Shown in pieces: positions 1-8,640 of a stretch of DNA of 63,481 bases. The stretch is from the NCBI GenBank assembly GCA_016190375.1, contig JACPQR010000068.1, positions 1-63,481 of the forward strand. Direction: 5' to 3'. Positions within the stretch are counted from its first letter, which is position 1. Each line of letters opens with the position of its first letter. The translations under genes were made by a program, and so were the position numbers. This DNA is from Deltaproteobacteria bacterium (GTDB lineage: Bacteria > Myxococcota_A > Polyangia > JACPQR01). The notes beneath the pieces are model-generated. The model worked only from the letters and a program-made list of their open reading frames with translations. It had not been told where the DNA came from and ran no database searches.

Positions 1-1134
<1,134 letters not shown>

Positions 1135-1159
1135 CCTCTATTGCATACTGAATGTTCCA

Positions 1160-1189
1160 TTGACTTGCCCCAGGGGGTCGACCTACACC
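1160..1189 (+). promoter_or_regulatory. Probable sigma70-type promoter for the 1214 lipoprotein gene
   Basis: TTGACT at 1160-1165 and TACACC at 1184-1189 are separated by 18 nt. The same TACACC -10 form occurs upstream of tRNA-Phe. The predicted transcript start near 1196 precedes the GAGGAGG ribosome-binding site. Confidence 0.45.
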
Positions 1190-1213
1190 TCTGGGCCCGA
1201 GGAGGACCGAAAA

Positions 1214-2005
1214 ATGAGGCTTTCACGAACGTTCCTGGCCCTGTTGGCGCTCCCTCTCGCGATCGGGGGCTGCTCGAAGAAGGGCGGCGACGACGACGAT
1301 GACGACATCGTCGACGGCGACGCCGACGCCGACTCCGACGCCGATGCCGACGCGGACGCCGACGCCGACGCGGACGGCGATGGCGACGGTGACGGCGATG
1401 GCGACGCCGACGGTGACTGCCCGGACGATCCCTGCGACATCTACGAGCAGTGCGGCTGCGAGAACGGCCAGGCGTGCGACTTCGGGCAGGGCGGGGCAAA
1501 GGCTTGCCATCCCGCGGGCACGGGCGAGCAGGGCGACGACTGTGGCCAGCCGAACCCCTGCAACGCCGGCCTGACGTGCCTGGCCGACGGCAAGTGCGCC
1601 GCGTTCTGCGACCAGGGGGTGCACGAGTGCCCGCCAGGGGCGCAGTGCGCGATCCAGCTCAACGACGAGAACAACAACCCTCTGGCGATGGTCTGTCTGT
1701 CGCCCGACAACTGTGACCTCCTCGCCGAGGAGCCCTGTCCGGAGGGCGAGGCCTGCATCATCGTCGACCCATCGGACGGGACCACCGACTGCACGCCGCC
1801 GGGCGACACCGCCGTCGACGCCGAGTGCCAGTACACGAACGAGTGCGTCGAGGGTGCCACCTGCATGCAGTTCAACGACGAGGAAGTGGGCCATTGCCTG
1901 CAGCACTGCAACATGGAGGGCGAGCCGGGCTGCCCCGAGGGCCACACCTGCACGGTGATCGCCGAGGGGCCCGCGGGCGTCTGCAGGATCAACCCCGAGG
2001 AGTAG
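1214..2005 (+). CDS. Asp-rich, Cys-rich secreted lipoprotein
   Basis: Unrecognised lipoprotein of 263 residues. A signal peptide of the MRLSRTFLALLALPLAIGGC type ends in a lipobox Cys. It is followed by a low-complexity Asp/Ala/Gly stretch ([13 protein letters not shown]) encoded by GAC/GCC repeats at about 1302-1425. The rest is a disulfide-rich domain with many spaced cysteines (for example CGCENGQAC, CQYTNECVEGATC). The ATG at 1214 is chosen because GAGGAGG sits just upstream and the signal peptide starts there. The Asp-rich spacer probably holds the Cys-rich domain away from the membrane and may bind calcium. Its design matches the two lipoproteins at 45.9-48.6 kb. Confidence 0.8.
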   Translation: MRLSRTFLALLALPLAIGGCSKKGGDDDDDDIVDGDADADSDADADADADADADGDGDGDGDGDADGDCPDDPCDIYEQCGCENGQACDFGQGGAKACHPAGTGEQGDDCGQPNPCNAGLTCLADGKCAAFCDQGVHECPPGAQCAIQLNDENNNPLAMVCLSPDNCDLLAEEPCPEGEACIIVDPSDGTTDCTPPGDTAVDAECQYTNECVEGATCMQFNDEEVGHCLQHCNMEGEPGCPEGHTCTVIAEGPAGVCRINPEE

Positions 2006-2012
2006 CCACTCG

Positions 2013-3047
2013 TCACGAGCTCGCGACGAGGATGTCGCGGAAGGTGACGAGGACGAGCAGCGCCAGCAGCAAGAGCAAACCCACCCAGTGGACGACCGCC
2101 TCGAACCGCGGTGGCACGCGGCGGCGGGTCACCACCTCGTAGCCCAGAAAGATCAGCCTGCCTCCGTCGAGCGCGGGGAGCGGCAGGAAGTTCATGACCG
2201 CCAGCGCCACCGACAGGCCGCCCGCGAGATGGACGAAGGCCCTGAGGCCCCGCTCCGCCTGCTCCTTGGCCATCGCGATTATCCCGACGGGGCCCATGAG
2301 CCCCTCCACCCCCTTGCCGGTGACCGCGCGCGCGAGCTCGAGGACGAGGACCGCGCAGTCGGAGGCGGCTTGCCGCGCTCCGGCGGCGATCGCGCCGAGC
2401 CCCGGCCGGCGCTCGAGCCGCACGGCCGGGGCGATCCCGATGAGCCCCTGGCCGGTGCGCCGATCCCGCCGCGGCTTGACGCGGATCTCGAGCACCTCGC
2501 TGTCGCGGCGCACGCGCAGCACGAGCCTGCGGCCCGCTGACTCGCGAGTCCGTCCCGCGACCTGCACCCACCGCGTGACCCTCGCGCCGTCGATGGCCAA
2601 GATCCTGTCGCCCGGTCGCAGACCGGCCTTCTGGGCCGGGCCGTCCTCGGTGACCTCTCCGATCCTCGTCCCTCCTTCCGCCTTCGGGAAGCCGATGCCG
2701 TAGAGGAGGGAGAACGCGGCAGCGGCGACGACCCAGTTCGCGACCGGGCCCGCCATGATGACGGCGGCCCGCTGCCACAGGGGTCTCGACGCGTAGCTGC
2801 CGGTGTCGCCGGGAAGGACGGGCTCGTTCGGGTCCATTCCCGCGATCTGCACGAAACCGCCCAGAGGGATCGCCGCGATCTGGAAGGTCGTCTCGCTCCA
2901 CCTCGGACGAAACCGTGCGATGGCCGGGCCGAAACCGATCGAGAACCGATTGACCCGCATCCGGCACATCCGCGCCACGAGGTAGTGCCCGGTCTCGTGC
3001 AGCAGGATCAGCACCGCGACGAGGAGCGCCGAAACGGCTATCGACAC
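2013..3047 (-). CDS. rseP: RseP-type site-2 membrane metalloprotease (M50) with PDZ domain
   Basis: An intramembrane zinc protease of 344 residues that cuts membrane-anchored regulators such as anti-sigma factors. The HETGH zinc motif lies in the first membrane segment (about residues 17-21). A central PDZ domain follows (around DGPAQKAGLRPGDRILAIDG), and the second catalytic motif LPLPALDGGR lies in a C-terminal membrane segment. The start is a GTG only 6 nt downstream of a TATTCT -10-like element, so the mRNA is probably leaderless. It is divergent from the transglutaminase-like gene, with 49 nt between the starts. No sigma/anti-sigma partner is adjacent, so its substrate is unknown. Confidence 0.88.
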   Translation of the reverse strand: MSIAVSALLVAVLILLHETGHYLVARMCRMRVNRFSIGFGPAIARFRPRWSETTFQIAAIPLGGFVQIAGMDPNEPVLPGDTGSYASRPLWQRAAVIMAGPVANWVVAAAAFSLLYGIGFPKAEGGTRIGEVTEDGPAQKAGLRPGDRILAIDGARVTRWVQVAGRTRESAGRRLVLRVRRDSEVLEIRVKPRRDRRTGQGLIGIAPAVRLERRPGLGAIAAGARQAASDCAVLVLELARAVTGKGVEGLMGPVGIIAMAKEQAERGLRAFVHLAGGLSVALAVMNFLPLPALDGGRLIFLGYEVVTRRRVPPRFEAVVHWVGLLLLLALLVLVTFRDILVASS

Positions 3048-3053
3048 CCGTGA

Positions 3054-3059
3054 AGAATA
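3054..3059 (-). promoter_or_regulatory. -10 element of a leaderless promoter for rseP
   Basis: TATTCT on the minus strand ends 6 nt before the GTG start at 3047. No -35 is visible. Confidence 0.45.
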
Positions 3060-3082
3060 GCAGCACGGCGGCCCCGATCGGC

Positions 3083-3088
3083 CATAAT
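3083..3088 (+). promoter_or_regulatory. -10 element of a leaderless promoter for the 3097 gene
   Basis: CATAAT ends 8 nt before the ATG at 3097. With the opposing TATTCT at 3054-3059 it forms a compact divergent promoter region of 49 nt. Confidence 0.4.
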
Positions 3089-3096
3089 GACCGCTG

Positions 3097-4773
3097 ATGC
3101 GCGGACGGGTGCTGCTCCTTGTGCTGGCCGCACCGCTCCTGGCCCACTCCGATGGCGGGGGCCCTGGTCCGATTCTCCACGAGTTCGTACCGGAGGATCC
3201 GGGGGCGCGCGCCGGCGTGATCGGAGCCGAGGCCCGGACGGGACAGAACCCCGCCGCGATTCGCGTCGGGAGCGAGATCGTCGCCGAGCCCGAGGATCCC
3301 GCCCAGCCCGAGGGCGACGAGCCGACATACTCCGCGGACGATCAAGGCGCGAACGTCGGGCGGCGGCACGATCGCTTCAGCCCGGACGACGACACGCTGC
3401 TCGAGTCCCAGCTCGACTACGCGGAGGCCTTCGACCCAGCGATCGCGCCGTTCAAGCGGCTGAGCGCCTTCGACGCCGTCCGGCCGGACTTCACGCTCGG
3501 AGTCGGACGGTCGACGCTGGAGGAGGTCCCCGTGGTCGGGTCGAGCGCCGCGACCCCGGACCGTGACCTCTTCTGGGGCTCCGTCGTGGTCGATCTCGCG
3601 CCCGGCGAGCCGACGCCGATCCCCTCGGTCGCTCCCGATGCGAGGATCCTCTCGTATCGCGCGACCCCGGGCGTCGAGGTCCACTTCCTCAGGGACTCGG
3701 CAGACAACTTCTTCGTGACCGCCCGGCACCGCGGGAGCGCACGCCTCGTGTTCCTGACGGACGCGCCGGCGGCCTACTTCGGGGCCGAGCTCCCCGCGGA
3801 TCGGCGAGCAGCGGACTTGCCGCAAGGCCTTCTGGTGAGCGTCCCCGGGAACGTGTCGGCCTCGGCGCTGCGGGTGGCTGGCTCGCTCGGACTGTCCGCG
3901 AGAAGCTCGCTCCGCGAGATCCTCTCGAGGCTAGCGGGGCACTTCCGTGCGTACGAGGAGTCCTCATCCCCGCCGACGGGGTTCGGCAACCTGTACGAGA
4001 ACCTCGCGCTGGGCGGCAAGGGTGTCTGCCGCCATCGGGCCTACGCGTTCATGGTCACCGCGAACGCGCTCGGCGTGCCTACCCGGTTCGTCATGAACGA
4101 GGCGCACGCCTTCGTGGAGTCGTTCCTGCCGGACACGGGCTGGTTGCGGATCGACCTCGGCGGCGCCGCGCGCGGACTGTCCGTCCACAACGCTGCCCAG
4201 AGGATGCGGCACGAGCCGCGCAGAGCCGACGAGCTGCCGCAGCCCGAGGCGTATCGGCGGCAGTACTCGCTCCTCAGAGGCCAGGGAGTGACGGGCGCTC
4301 CGAGGATCGGGGCACCCGGCCCGACCGGAGCGCCGCAAGTGGGCGGTCAGCCCATGGGGCCGGGGCAGGCCGGGGCCGTGGTCCGGCAGCCTGGGGCGAG
4401 GTCCGAGCCCGGCCAAGCCTCCGCCCTGCCGGCGGTCGATCCGACCTCGATCGGCCCTCGGACGGGTCCCTCCCTGCAGCCCAGCTTCACGGTCGTGGAT
4501 CAGGGCGACCGCCGCCCTCGCCGGGGCGCATCCATGCACGTCGAAGGCCGCGTGCTCGACCGCTCCGGCCCGCTCTCGGGCGCCCACGTACAGGTCTTCC
4601 TTTCCAGGGACGGCCACACGATGCTCCGCTGGCTCGGGACCCTCGTCACGGGGCCGGACGGCCGCTGGGCCGGCGAGGTCCTGGTGCCACCCGACGTCGA
4701 TACCGGTCCGTACCACGTCGTCGCCGTCACGCCCGGCGACACGGGCCACGCGGCCTCGATGTCCGCTCCATGA
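3097..4773 (+). CDS. Secreted transglutaminase-like protein
   Basis: 558 residues with an N-terminal signal peptide (MRGRVLLLVLAAPLLAHS). A transglutaminase-like fold lies near residues 265-360 with the catalytic triad in order: Cys311 (GKGVCRHRAYAF), His337 (NEAHAF) and Asp353 (WLRIDLGG). Family members are cysteine proteases or cross-linking enzymes; the substrate cannot be told here. A Pro/Gly-rich linker (about residues 400-470) leads to a C-terminal beta-sandwich of carboxypeptidase-regulatory or Ig-like type (EGRVLDRSGPLSGAHVQVFL). It is likely exported to the periplasm or surface. Confidence 0.8.
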   Translation: MRGRVLLLVLAAPLLAHSDGGGPGPILHEFVPEDPGARAGVIGAEARTGQNPAAIRVGSEIVAEPEDPAQPEGDEPTYSADDQGANVGRRHDRFSPDDDTLLESQLDYAEAFDPAIAPFKRLSAFDAVRPDFTLGVGRSTLEEVPVVGSSAATPDRDLFWGSVVVDLAPGEPTPIPSVAPDARILSYRATPGVEVHFLRDSADNFFVTARHRGSARLVFLTDAPAAYFGAELPADRRAADLPQGLLVSVPGNVSASALRVAGSLGLSARSSLREILSRLAGHFRAYEESSSPPTGFGNLYENLALGGKGVCRHRAYAFMVTANALGVPTRFVMNEAHAFVESFLPDTGWLRIDLGGAARGLSVHNAAQRMRHEPRRADELPQPEAYRRQYSLLRGQGVTGAPRIGAPGPTGAPQVGGQPMGPGQAGAVVRQPGARSEPGQASALPAVDPTSIGPRTGPSLQPSFTVVDQGDRRPRRGASMHVEGRVLDRSGPLSGAHVQVFLSRDGHTMLRWLGTLVTGPDGRWAGEVLVPPDVDTGPYHVVAVTPGDTGHAASMSAP

Positions 4774-4808
4774 ACGGGCCGCGAACGGTGGACCTTCGGC
4801 AAGCTCGC

Positions 4809-4837
4809 TTGACACCGATCAGGTCGCTCTCTATATA
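4809..4837 (+). promoter_or_regulatory. Strong sigma70-type promoter of ribA
   Basis: A consensus TTGACA at 4809-4814, a 17-nt spacer and TATATA at 4832-4837. The predicted transcript start near 4844 gives a leader of about 26 nt before the GTG at 4871. This is the best consensus promoter in the window. Confidence 0.7.
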
Positions 4838-4870
4838 CACGGCACGCCTCGAGGCGGGACTGGAACTGCC

Positions 4871-5533
4871 GTGATCGTCGCAAGAGAGGGTCAGCGAGTC
4901 GCAGACGTCGTCGGCCCGATCCCGCAAGTCAACCGCTACGCGGAGAGCGAGCTGCCCACGGAATGGGGCTCGTTCCACGTGACGGTGTTCCGGACCGCGG
5001 AGGGCCAGGAGCACCTCGCCATCCAGCTCGGCGAGCTGGTCGGGGCGACGGCGGCGGCGGTTCGCGTCCACTCCGAGTGCTTCACCGGTGAGGTCCTGCA
5101 CTCGCTCCGTTGCGACTGCAGGGAGCAGCTCGCGGCGGCGTTCAGGTACATCGCCTCGGCCGGCCTGGGCACCGTGGTGTATCTCCGGCAGGAGGGCCGC
5201 GGGATCGGCCTCGGAAACAAGATACGGGCATATGCCCTGCAGGACCGCGGGCTGGACACCGTCGACGCCAACCGCTTCCTCGGCTTCGACGACGATCTTC
5301 GCGGCTACGGCGCGGCCGTGGCCATCCTGCGCGCGCTCCAGGTCTCGTCAGTGCGTCTCATCACGAACAACCCGTCCAAGATCGCAGCGCTCCGGGCGGG
5401 CGGGATCACCGTCGCCGGACGCATCGCGTCGACGGTCCTTCCGAACCAGCACAACAGGAAGTACCTGGACACGAAGCGCCGCCGCATGGGGCACCTGATA
5501 GAGCCCGTGGCGATCGTTCCGGACGACGACTGA
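4871..5533 (+). CDS. ribA: GTP cyclohydrolase II
   Basis: First step of riboflavin synthesis: GTP to 2,5-diamino-6-ribosylamino-4(3H)-pyrimidinone 5'-phosphate, formate and pyrophosphate. At 220 residues it is a stand-alone RibA. The zinc ligands are in HSECFTGEVLHSLRCDC, the GTP-binding/catalytic motif is RQEGRGIGLGNKI, and the C-terminal TNNPSK motif is present. The DHBP synthase (RibB) half that is often fused to it is absent. The start is a GTG behind a consensus promoter at 4809-4837. It stands alone; the neighbouring minus-strand folE uses the same substrate, GTP. Confidence 0.93.
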   Translation: MIVAREGQRVADVVGPIPQVNRYAESELPTEWGSFHVTVFRTAEGQEHLAIQLGELVGATAAAVRVHSECFTGEVLHSLRCDCREQLAAAFRYIASAGLGTVVYLRQEGRGIGLGNKIRAYALQDRGLDTVDANRFLGFDDDLRGYGAAVAILRALQVSSVRLITNNPSKIAALRAGGITVAGRIASTVLPNQHNRKYLDTKRRRMGHLIEPVAIVPDDD

Positions 5534-5551
5534 GAGCTCACGCCCCGAGGG

Positions 5552-6250
5552 CTACCCGAACACGTCGATCACCGACCCCGTCAGGGCATCGGGAGCGTCC
5601 GAGGCCAGGAACAGCACCACTCGTGCGATGTCCGAGGGAGTCATGTCCGCCCCGGCCCCGGGCATTCCGGCCTGGAGCATGTCGGTCGCGACAGATCCGG
5701 GTGCGATCGCGTTGACCTGGATCGAGTGCTCGCGGACCTCCTCGGCGAGCGCCTTGGTCAGTCCGACCAGCGCCCACTTCGAGGCGCAGTAGGCCGCGAG
5801 CTGCCGGGTGCCCAGGCGTCCCGAGATGGACGCGATGTTCACGATCCGGCCCCGCATCCTTCGGATCATCCCCGGCAAGAAGGACCTGCAGCACAGGAAG
5901 GCGCCCTTGACGTTCGTCGCCATCACCGCGTCCCAGTCCTCTTCGCTCGTCTCGACCAGCGGTGCTCGCACGACGATGCCCGCGTCGTTGACCAGGACCT
6001 GGGGAGGGCCGAGCGCTGCCTCGGTGGCGCGCGCGAGCTCGTCGACCTCGCCGGCTTTCGTGACGTCGGCCACGAGCGCCAGCCCGCGACCCCCCGCCGC
6101 GCGGATCTCGTCGACGACGCGGTCGAGCTCTTCGGCGGTTCGAGCGGCGACCGCGACCGCGGCCCCCGCCTCGGCGAGCGCCAGCGCGATTGCCCGCCCG
6201 ATCCCCCGCCCGCCTCCGGTCACGACCGCGACGGATCCCTGGAGCTTCAC
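5552..6250 (-). CDS. SDR-family oxidoreductase (FabG-like), last gene of the pterin block
   Basis: A 232-residue classical short-chain dehydrogenase. It has the NAD(P)-binding TGGGRGIGRA near the N-terminus, NDAG, the catalytic Ser in NIASISGR and YCASK (Tyr-x3-Lys). The start is a GTG that overlaps the folE stop codon (GTGA), so the two are translationally coupled. FabG-type 3-oxoacyl reduction is the default guess. Its place directly after folE and a PTPS/QueD-like gene also allows a pterin or sepiapterin reductase role. That is inference from context; the sequence alone does not decide. Confidence 0.85.
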   Translation of the reverse strand: MKLQGSVAVVTGGGRGIGRAIALALAEAGAAVAVAARTAEELDRVVDEIRAAGGRGLALVADVTKAGEVDELARATEAALGPPQVLVNDAGIVVRAPLVETSEEDWDAVMATNVKGAFLCCRSFLPGMIRRMRGRIVNIASISGRLGTRQLAAYCASKWALVGLTKALAEEVREHSIQVNAIAPGSVATDMLQAGMPGAGADMTPSDIARVVLFLASDAPDALTGSVIDVFG

Positions 6251-6840
6251 GGGACGTCCCCAGGCAGCTCGTGGATGGTGGCGCGGTTCCACGCGTTCGC
6301 GAACAGCTCCCGATCGGGCCCGCCCTCGAACGTTCCGGCGAAGCTCGAGGCCACGACCCGGGCCGCGGCCTGACGTGTCCCTCGGGCGATCATGCACGTG
6401 TGCCGGGCCTCGAGGACGCATGCGGCCCCGGGCGCGCGCAGGTGAAGGGCAAGCGCCTCGGTCACCTCCTTCGCGATCCGTTCCTGCAGGGTCAGTCTGT
6501 GCGCGAAGCAGTCGACCAGCCGCCCCAGGCACGACAGACCCGTGACGAGGCCTGCCGGCCGGTACGCGACGTGCGCAACGCCGTGGAACGGCAAGAGATG
6601 GTGGGCGCAGACACCGTGAAAGGCCAGCCCCGTGACGACCACGACGTCGCTCTCGAAGGTGGCGACGGGATCGAGGATCGTCCTCGGGTCCATCGCGTAG
6701 CCGTCGAGCAGGTCCCTCGCCCAGGTGTCCGCGACGCGGTCCGGCGTTTCCTCGGTCTCCTTCGACTCGCCGGGGTCCACGCCCAGGGCGACGAGGAACT
6801 CCCTGATCGCCCGCGATGCTCGAGCCTTGTCGATGGTCAA
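6247..6840 (-). CDS. folE: GTP cyclohydrolase I
   Basis: Converts GTP to 7,8-dihydroneopterin triphosphate, the entry point for folate, queuosine and biopterin-type pterins. About 197 residues. Zinc-binding motifs are GVCAHHLLPFHG and the later RHTCMIARG, both intact, with the family core FESDVVVVTGLAFHG. The best start is a TTG at 6840 that overlaps the TGA of the upstream DUF2203 gene (TTGA); no ATG is available before the conserved helix ASRAIREFLVALG. It overlaps the next gene by GTGA. Gene order (transcribed) is PTPS/QueD-like, DUF2203, folE, SDR. Confidence 0.92.
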   Translation of the reverse strand: MTIDKARASRAIREFLVALGVDPGESKETEETPDRVADTWARDLLDGYAMDPRTILDPVATFESDVVVVTGLAFHGVCAHHLLPFHGVAHVAYRPAGLVTGLSCLGRLVDCFAHRLTLQERIAKEVTEALALHLRAPGAACVLEARHTCMIARGTRQAAARVVASSFAGTFEGGPDRELFANAWNRATIHELPGDVP

Positions 6841-7277
6841 TTCAGGGCCGGTACGGCGGACAGCGTGGGGAGAGGCTTTCGAGCCGCGTAGCCCGTGTCC
6901 ACCGAATGAAAGTACCCGATCTCCGGCTCCCCGTACTGCCAGCACAGAAAGACGGTCTCGCCGTTCACGCGCCCGTAGAAGTCGAGGAGGCCCAGCCGCG
7001 GGTCCTTGATCAGCGCTCCGGTCTCTTCGATCTTCGACCATCCCTCGCGATAAGCGTGGACTGCCTGGGCGAGCGCCTCCTTCTTCTCCCGGACGATCGG
7101 CGGATCCGCCTCCGACGGGCGCGCGCTGGCCTCGTCGATGGGACCGATGAGAGAGCTCAGCGCACGCACGTGCTCCTCGATCGCGACGAGGAGCTTCATC
7201 TGTTCGCCCATGAGCATCGAGAGCTGCGGGACGAGATCGTTCGCCTCTTCGACCGTGAAGTACCGCACGCTGCCCAT
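6837..7277 (-). CDS. DUF2203-family protein
   Basis: 146 residues matching the DUF2203 pattern: an N-terminal YFTVEEANDLVPQL, a central helical region, then DPRLGLLDFYGRVNGETVFLC and GEPEIGYFHSVDTGYAARKPL. The family's function is unknown. The gene opens with ATG 6 nt after a TACACT -10-like element. It overlaps folE (TTGA), suggesting co-expression with pterin synthesis. Confidence 0.8.
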   Translation of the reverse strand: MGSVRYFTVEEANDLVPQLSMLMGEQMKLLVAIEEHVRALSSLIGPIDEASARPSEADPPIVREKKEALAQAVHAYREGWSKIEETGALIKDPRLGLLDFYGRVNGETVFLCWQYGEPEIGYFHSVDTGYAARKPLPTLSAVPALN

Positions 7278-7283
7278 GCGGCA

Positions 7284-7289
7284 AGTGTA
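7284..7289 (-). promoter_or_regulatory. -10 element of a leaderless promoter (DUF2203-folE-SDR)
   Basis: TACACT on the minus strand ends 6 nt before the ATG at 7277, inside the 24-nt gap after the upstream PTPS/QueD-like gene. Confidence 0.45.
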
Positions 7290-7301
7290 GCAGGGGACGC
7301 T

Positions 7302-7667
7302 CTACGGGGCGCTCGGTTTGACGACCGCGCGGCGGCCGGCGCCGTCCTCCAGGGAGAGCTCGGCGACGGGCAGAACGGTCGCGAGGGCGCCGAAGATGTG
7401 AGCTGCGACGCGCTCCAGGGTCGGGTTCTCGATCAGGTCGTTGAGCACCCCGTGATCGAACGGAGCGAAGACCAGCTCGCGGAGCAGCGCCTCCGCCCTG
7501 GGAGCATCGACGACCGTGCCGGACACCGGGTCGATCTGGCCTTCGAATGCGACGCGAACCCGGAAGTTGTGGCCGTGAAGGAGGCCCGCGCAGCTCGCCC
7601 GCGGCGAGTCGACCCGGTGGGCCGCCGAGAAACCGACCTCCAGCTCCAGGCGGGCGATCATCGTCAC
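7302..7667 (-). CDS. queD: 6-pyruvoyl-tetrahydropterin synthase / QueD-family protein
   Basis: 121 residues. Acts on dihydroneopterin triphosphate, the FolE product. Zinc ligands are the His in GFSAAHRVD and the two in LLHGHNF; the catalytic Cys is in SCAGLLHGH; FDHGVLND and NPTLERVA complete the family signature. The Cys-to-HGH spacing is four residues rather than the three usual in QueD, so true PTPS activity is possible. I chose the GTG at 7667 because a TATTTC -10-like element ends 6 nt upstream; an ATG at 7661 is the alternative. It heads the pterin block. Confidence 0.85.
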   Translation of the reverse strand: MTMIARLELEVGFSAAHRVDSPRASCAGLLHGHNFRVRVAFEGQIDPVSGTVVDAPRAEALLRELVFAPFDHGVLNDLIENPTLERVAAHIFGALATVLPVAELSLEDGAGRRAVVKPSAP

Positions 7668-7673
7668 GAAGGT

Positions 7674-7679
7674 GAAATA
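7674..7679 (-). promoter_or_regulatory. -10-like element upstream of the PTPS/QueD-like gene
   Basis: TATTTC on the minus strand ends 6 nt before the GTG at 7667, in the same geometry as the other leaderless promoters of the window. Confidence 0.35.
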
Positions 7680-7767
7680 TCGACGAGTCGTCTTTTTTTC
7701 GCAACCAATCCGGCAGGGCGCCGATAACCCGGTCCAGAAAGCGTTTCGAAGAGCGAAGGAGGAGTCC

Positions 7768-8199
7768 ATGAGCATCCAGGTCGACCCCGGAAGCATGACA
7801 ATCCGCGTGACCAGCCAGCGCGAGACCCCCCAGGGGCCCTCGCGGCGCTTCGCAGAGGCGCTGCGCCAGGGAGCGCAGGTCCTGGCCTCGGGCGTGTCGG
7901 GCGCCGCCGGCGCCCTCCCCGGAGCGCCCATCCTGTCGGCGGCCGTGCGGGGGGCAGCCTCGGCGGGTTCGGTCAACGACGCTTCCTCGGCGGAGGCGCC
8001 CGGGGCGAACGCCGCGCCGGGAACCGAGCAGGGCCAGTCGGACATCGAGCGTCTGATGCAGGAGTCCCAGTCGTTCAACATGTACTACCTCGAGATCCAG
8101 GAGGGCATGAGCCGGGAGAATCGGCGTTACTCTGCGATGTCGAACGTCATGAAGGCGCGCCACGAGACGGCCAAGAGCGCCATTGGCAACATCCGGTGA
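7768..8199 (+). CDS. Small Ala-rich protein with a C-terminal amphipathic helix
   Basis: 143 residues, unrecognised. An AAGGAGG ribosome-binding site at 7756-7762 fixes the ATG at 7768. There is no signal peptide. The N-terminal half is Ala/Gly-rich and probably flexible. The last 50 residues are helical and conserved-looking, ending SNVMKARHETAKSAIGNIR. That ending loosely resembles the terminal helix of type III secretion needle or rod proteins (SN-x2-K ... I-x-N-x-R), but no secretion genes lie nearby, so this is only a hint. It is followed by a second small protein and two PEGA proteins on the same strand. Confidence 0.7.
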   Translation: MSIQVDPGSMTIRVTSQRETPQGPSRRFAEALRQGAQVLASGVSGAAGALPGAPILSAAVRGAASAGSVNDASSAEAPGANAAPGTEQGQSDIERLMQESQSFNMYYLEIQEGMSRENRRYSAMSNVMKARHETAKSAIGNIR

Positions 8200-8268
8200 C
8201 GACGCGGTCCGGTCCCTGCAACCTTGGCAGATCGCGACGCTTATGGGATAAACGAGAGGCAAGCCGCC

Positions 8269-8631
8269 ATGAAGATCGACCGACCGGCGGGGCTCGGGGA
8301 GCCCGAGAAGGCAGCGGACGGCCGCGTCGAGCGGGCCGACAAGCCCTCCGAGTCGTTCGCCGACAAGCTGCACGGAACGTCGCCCGCCGCCGAGGCGGTG
8401 GCGCCCCCCGGGATTGACGACATCGAGGCCCTGGTGGCCCAGGTCCGGGCCGGTGAGCTGACGATGGATGGGCTGCTCGAGACGCTGGTCGAGCGAGTTG
8501 CCAGCAGCTCTCCACTCGGACCCCACGGTCGAGACGAGCTCCGCTCGATCCTGATGGCCGTCCTCGACAGCGACCCCACCCTGCGCGGGTTGACGCGCGC
8601 GATCGAGCAGGCACCGGGCGGAGGCCGCTGA
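8269..8631 (+). CDS. Small hypothetical protein
   Basis: 120 residues, unrecognised. The ATG at 8269 is preferred over an upstream in-frame TTG at 8224 because a GAGAGG ribosome-binding site precedes it. The N-terminus is charged and disordered. The C-terminal half is a compact helical domain with DDIEALVAQVRAGELTMDGL and DELRSILMAVLDSDP. It lies between the 7768 gene and the PEGA gene at 8641, 9 nt before the latter, so it is probably in their operon. Confidence 0.65.
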   Translation: MKIDRPAGLGEPEKAADGRVERADKPSESFADKLHGTSPAAEAVAPPGIDDIEALVAQVRAGELTMDGLLETLVERVASSSPLGPHGRDELRSILMAVLDSDPTLRGLTRAIEQAPGGGR

Positions 8632-8640
8632 CTCGAGGGT

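Noticed and set aside
1160..1213. Upstream start at 1160 for the first lipoprotein
   Set aside because: It would put 18 residues before the signal peptide and would begin inside the likely -35; the ribosome-binding site points to 1214.
1441..3825. Minus-strand frame of 794 codons
   Set aside because: It spans the opposite strand and wrong frames of three supported genes and contains no recognisable domain.
7685..7699. Intrinsic terminator at the T-rich run near 7690
   Set aside because: The preceding GACGAGTCGTC can form only a 5-bp stem with almost no loop, and it sits upstream of both neighbouring genes.
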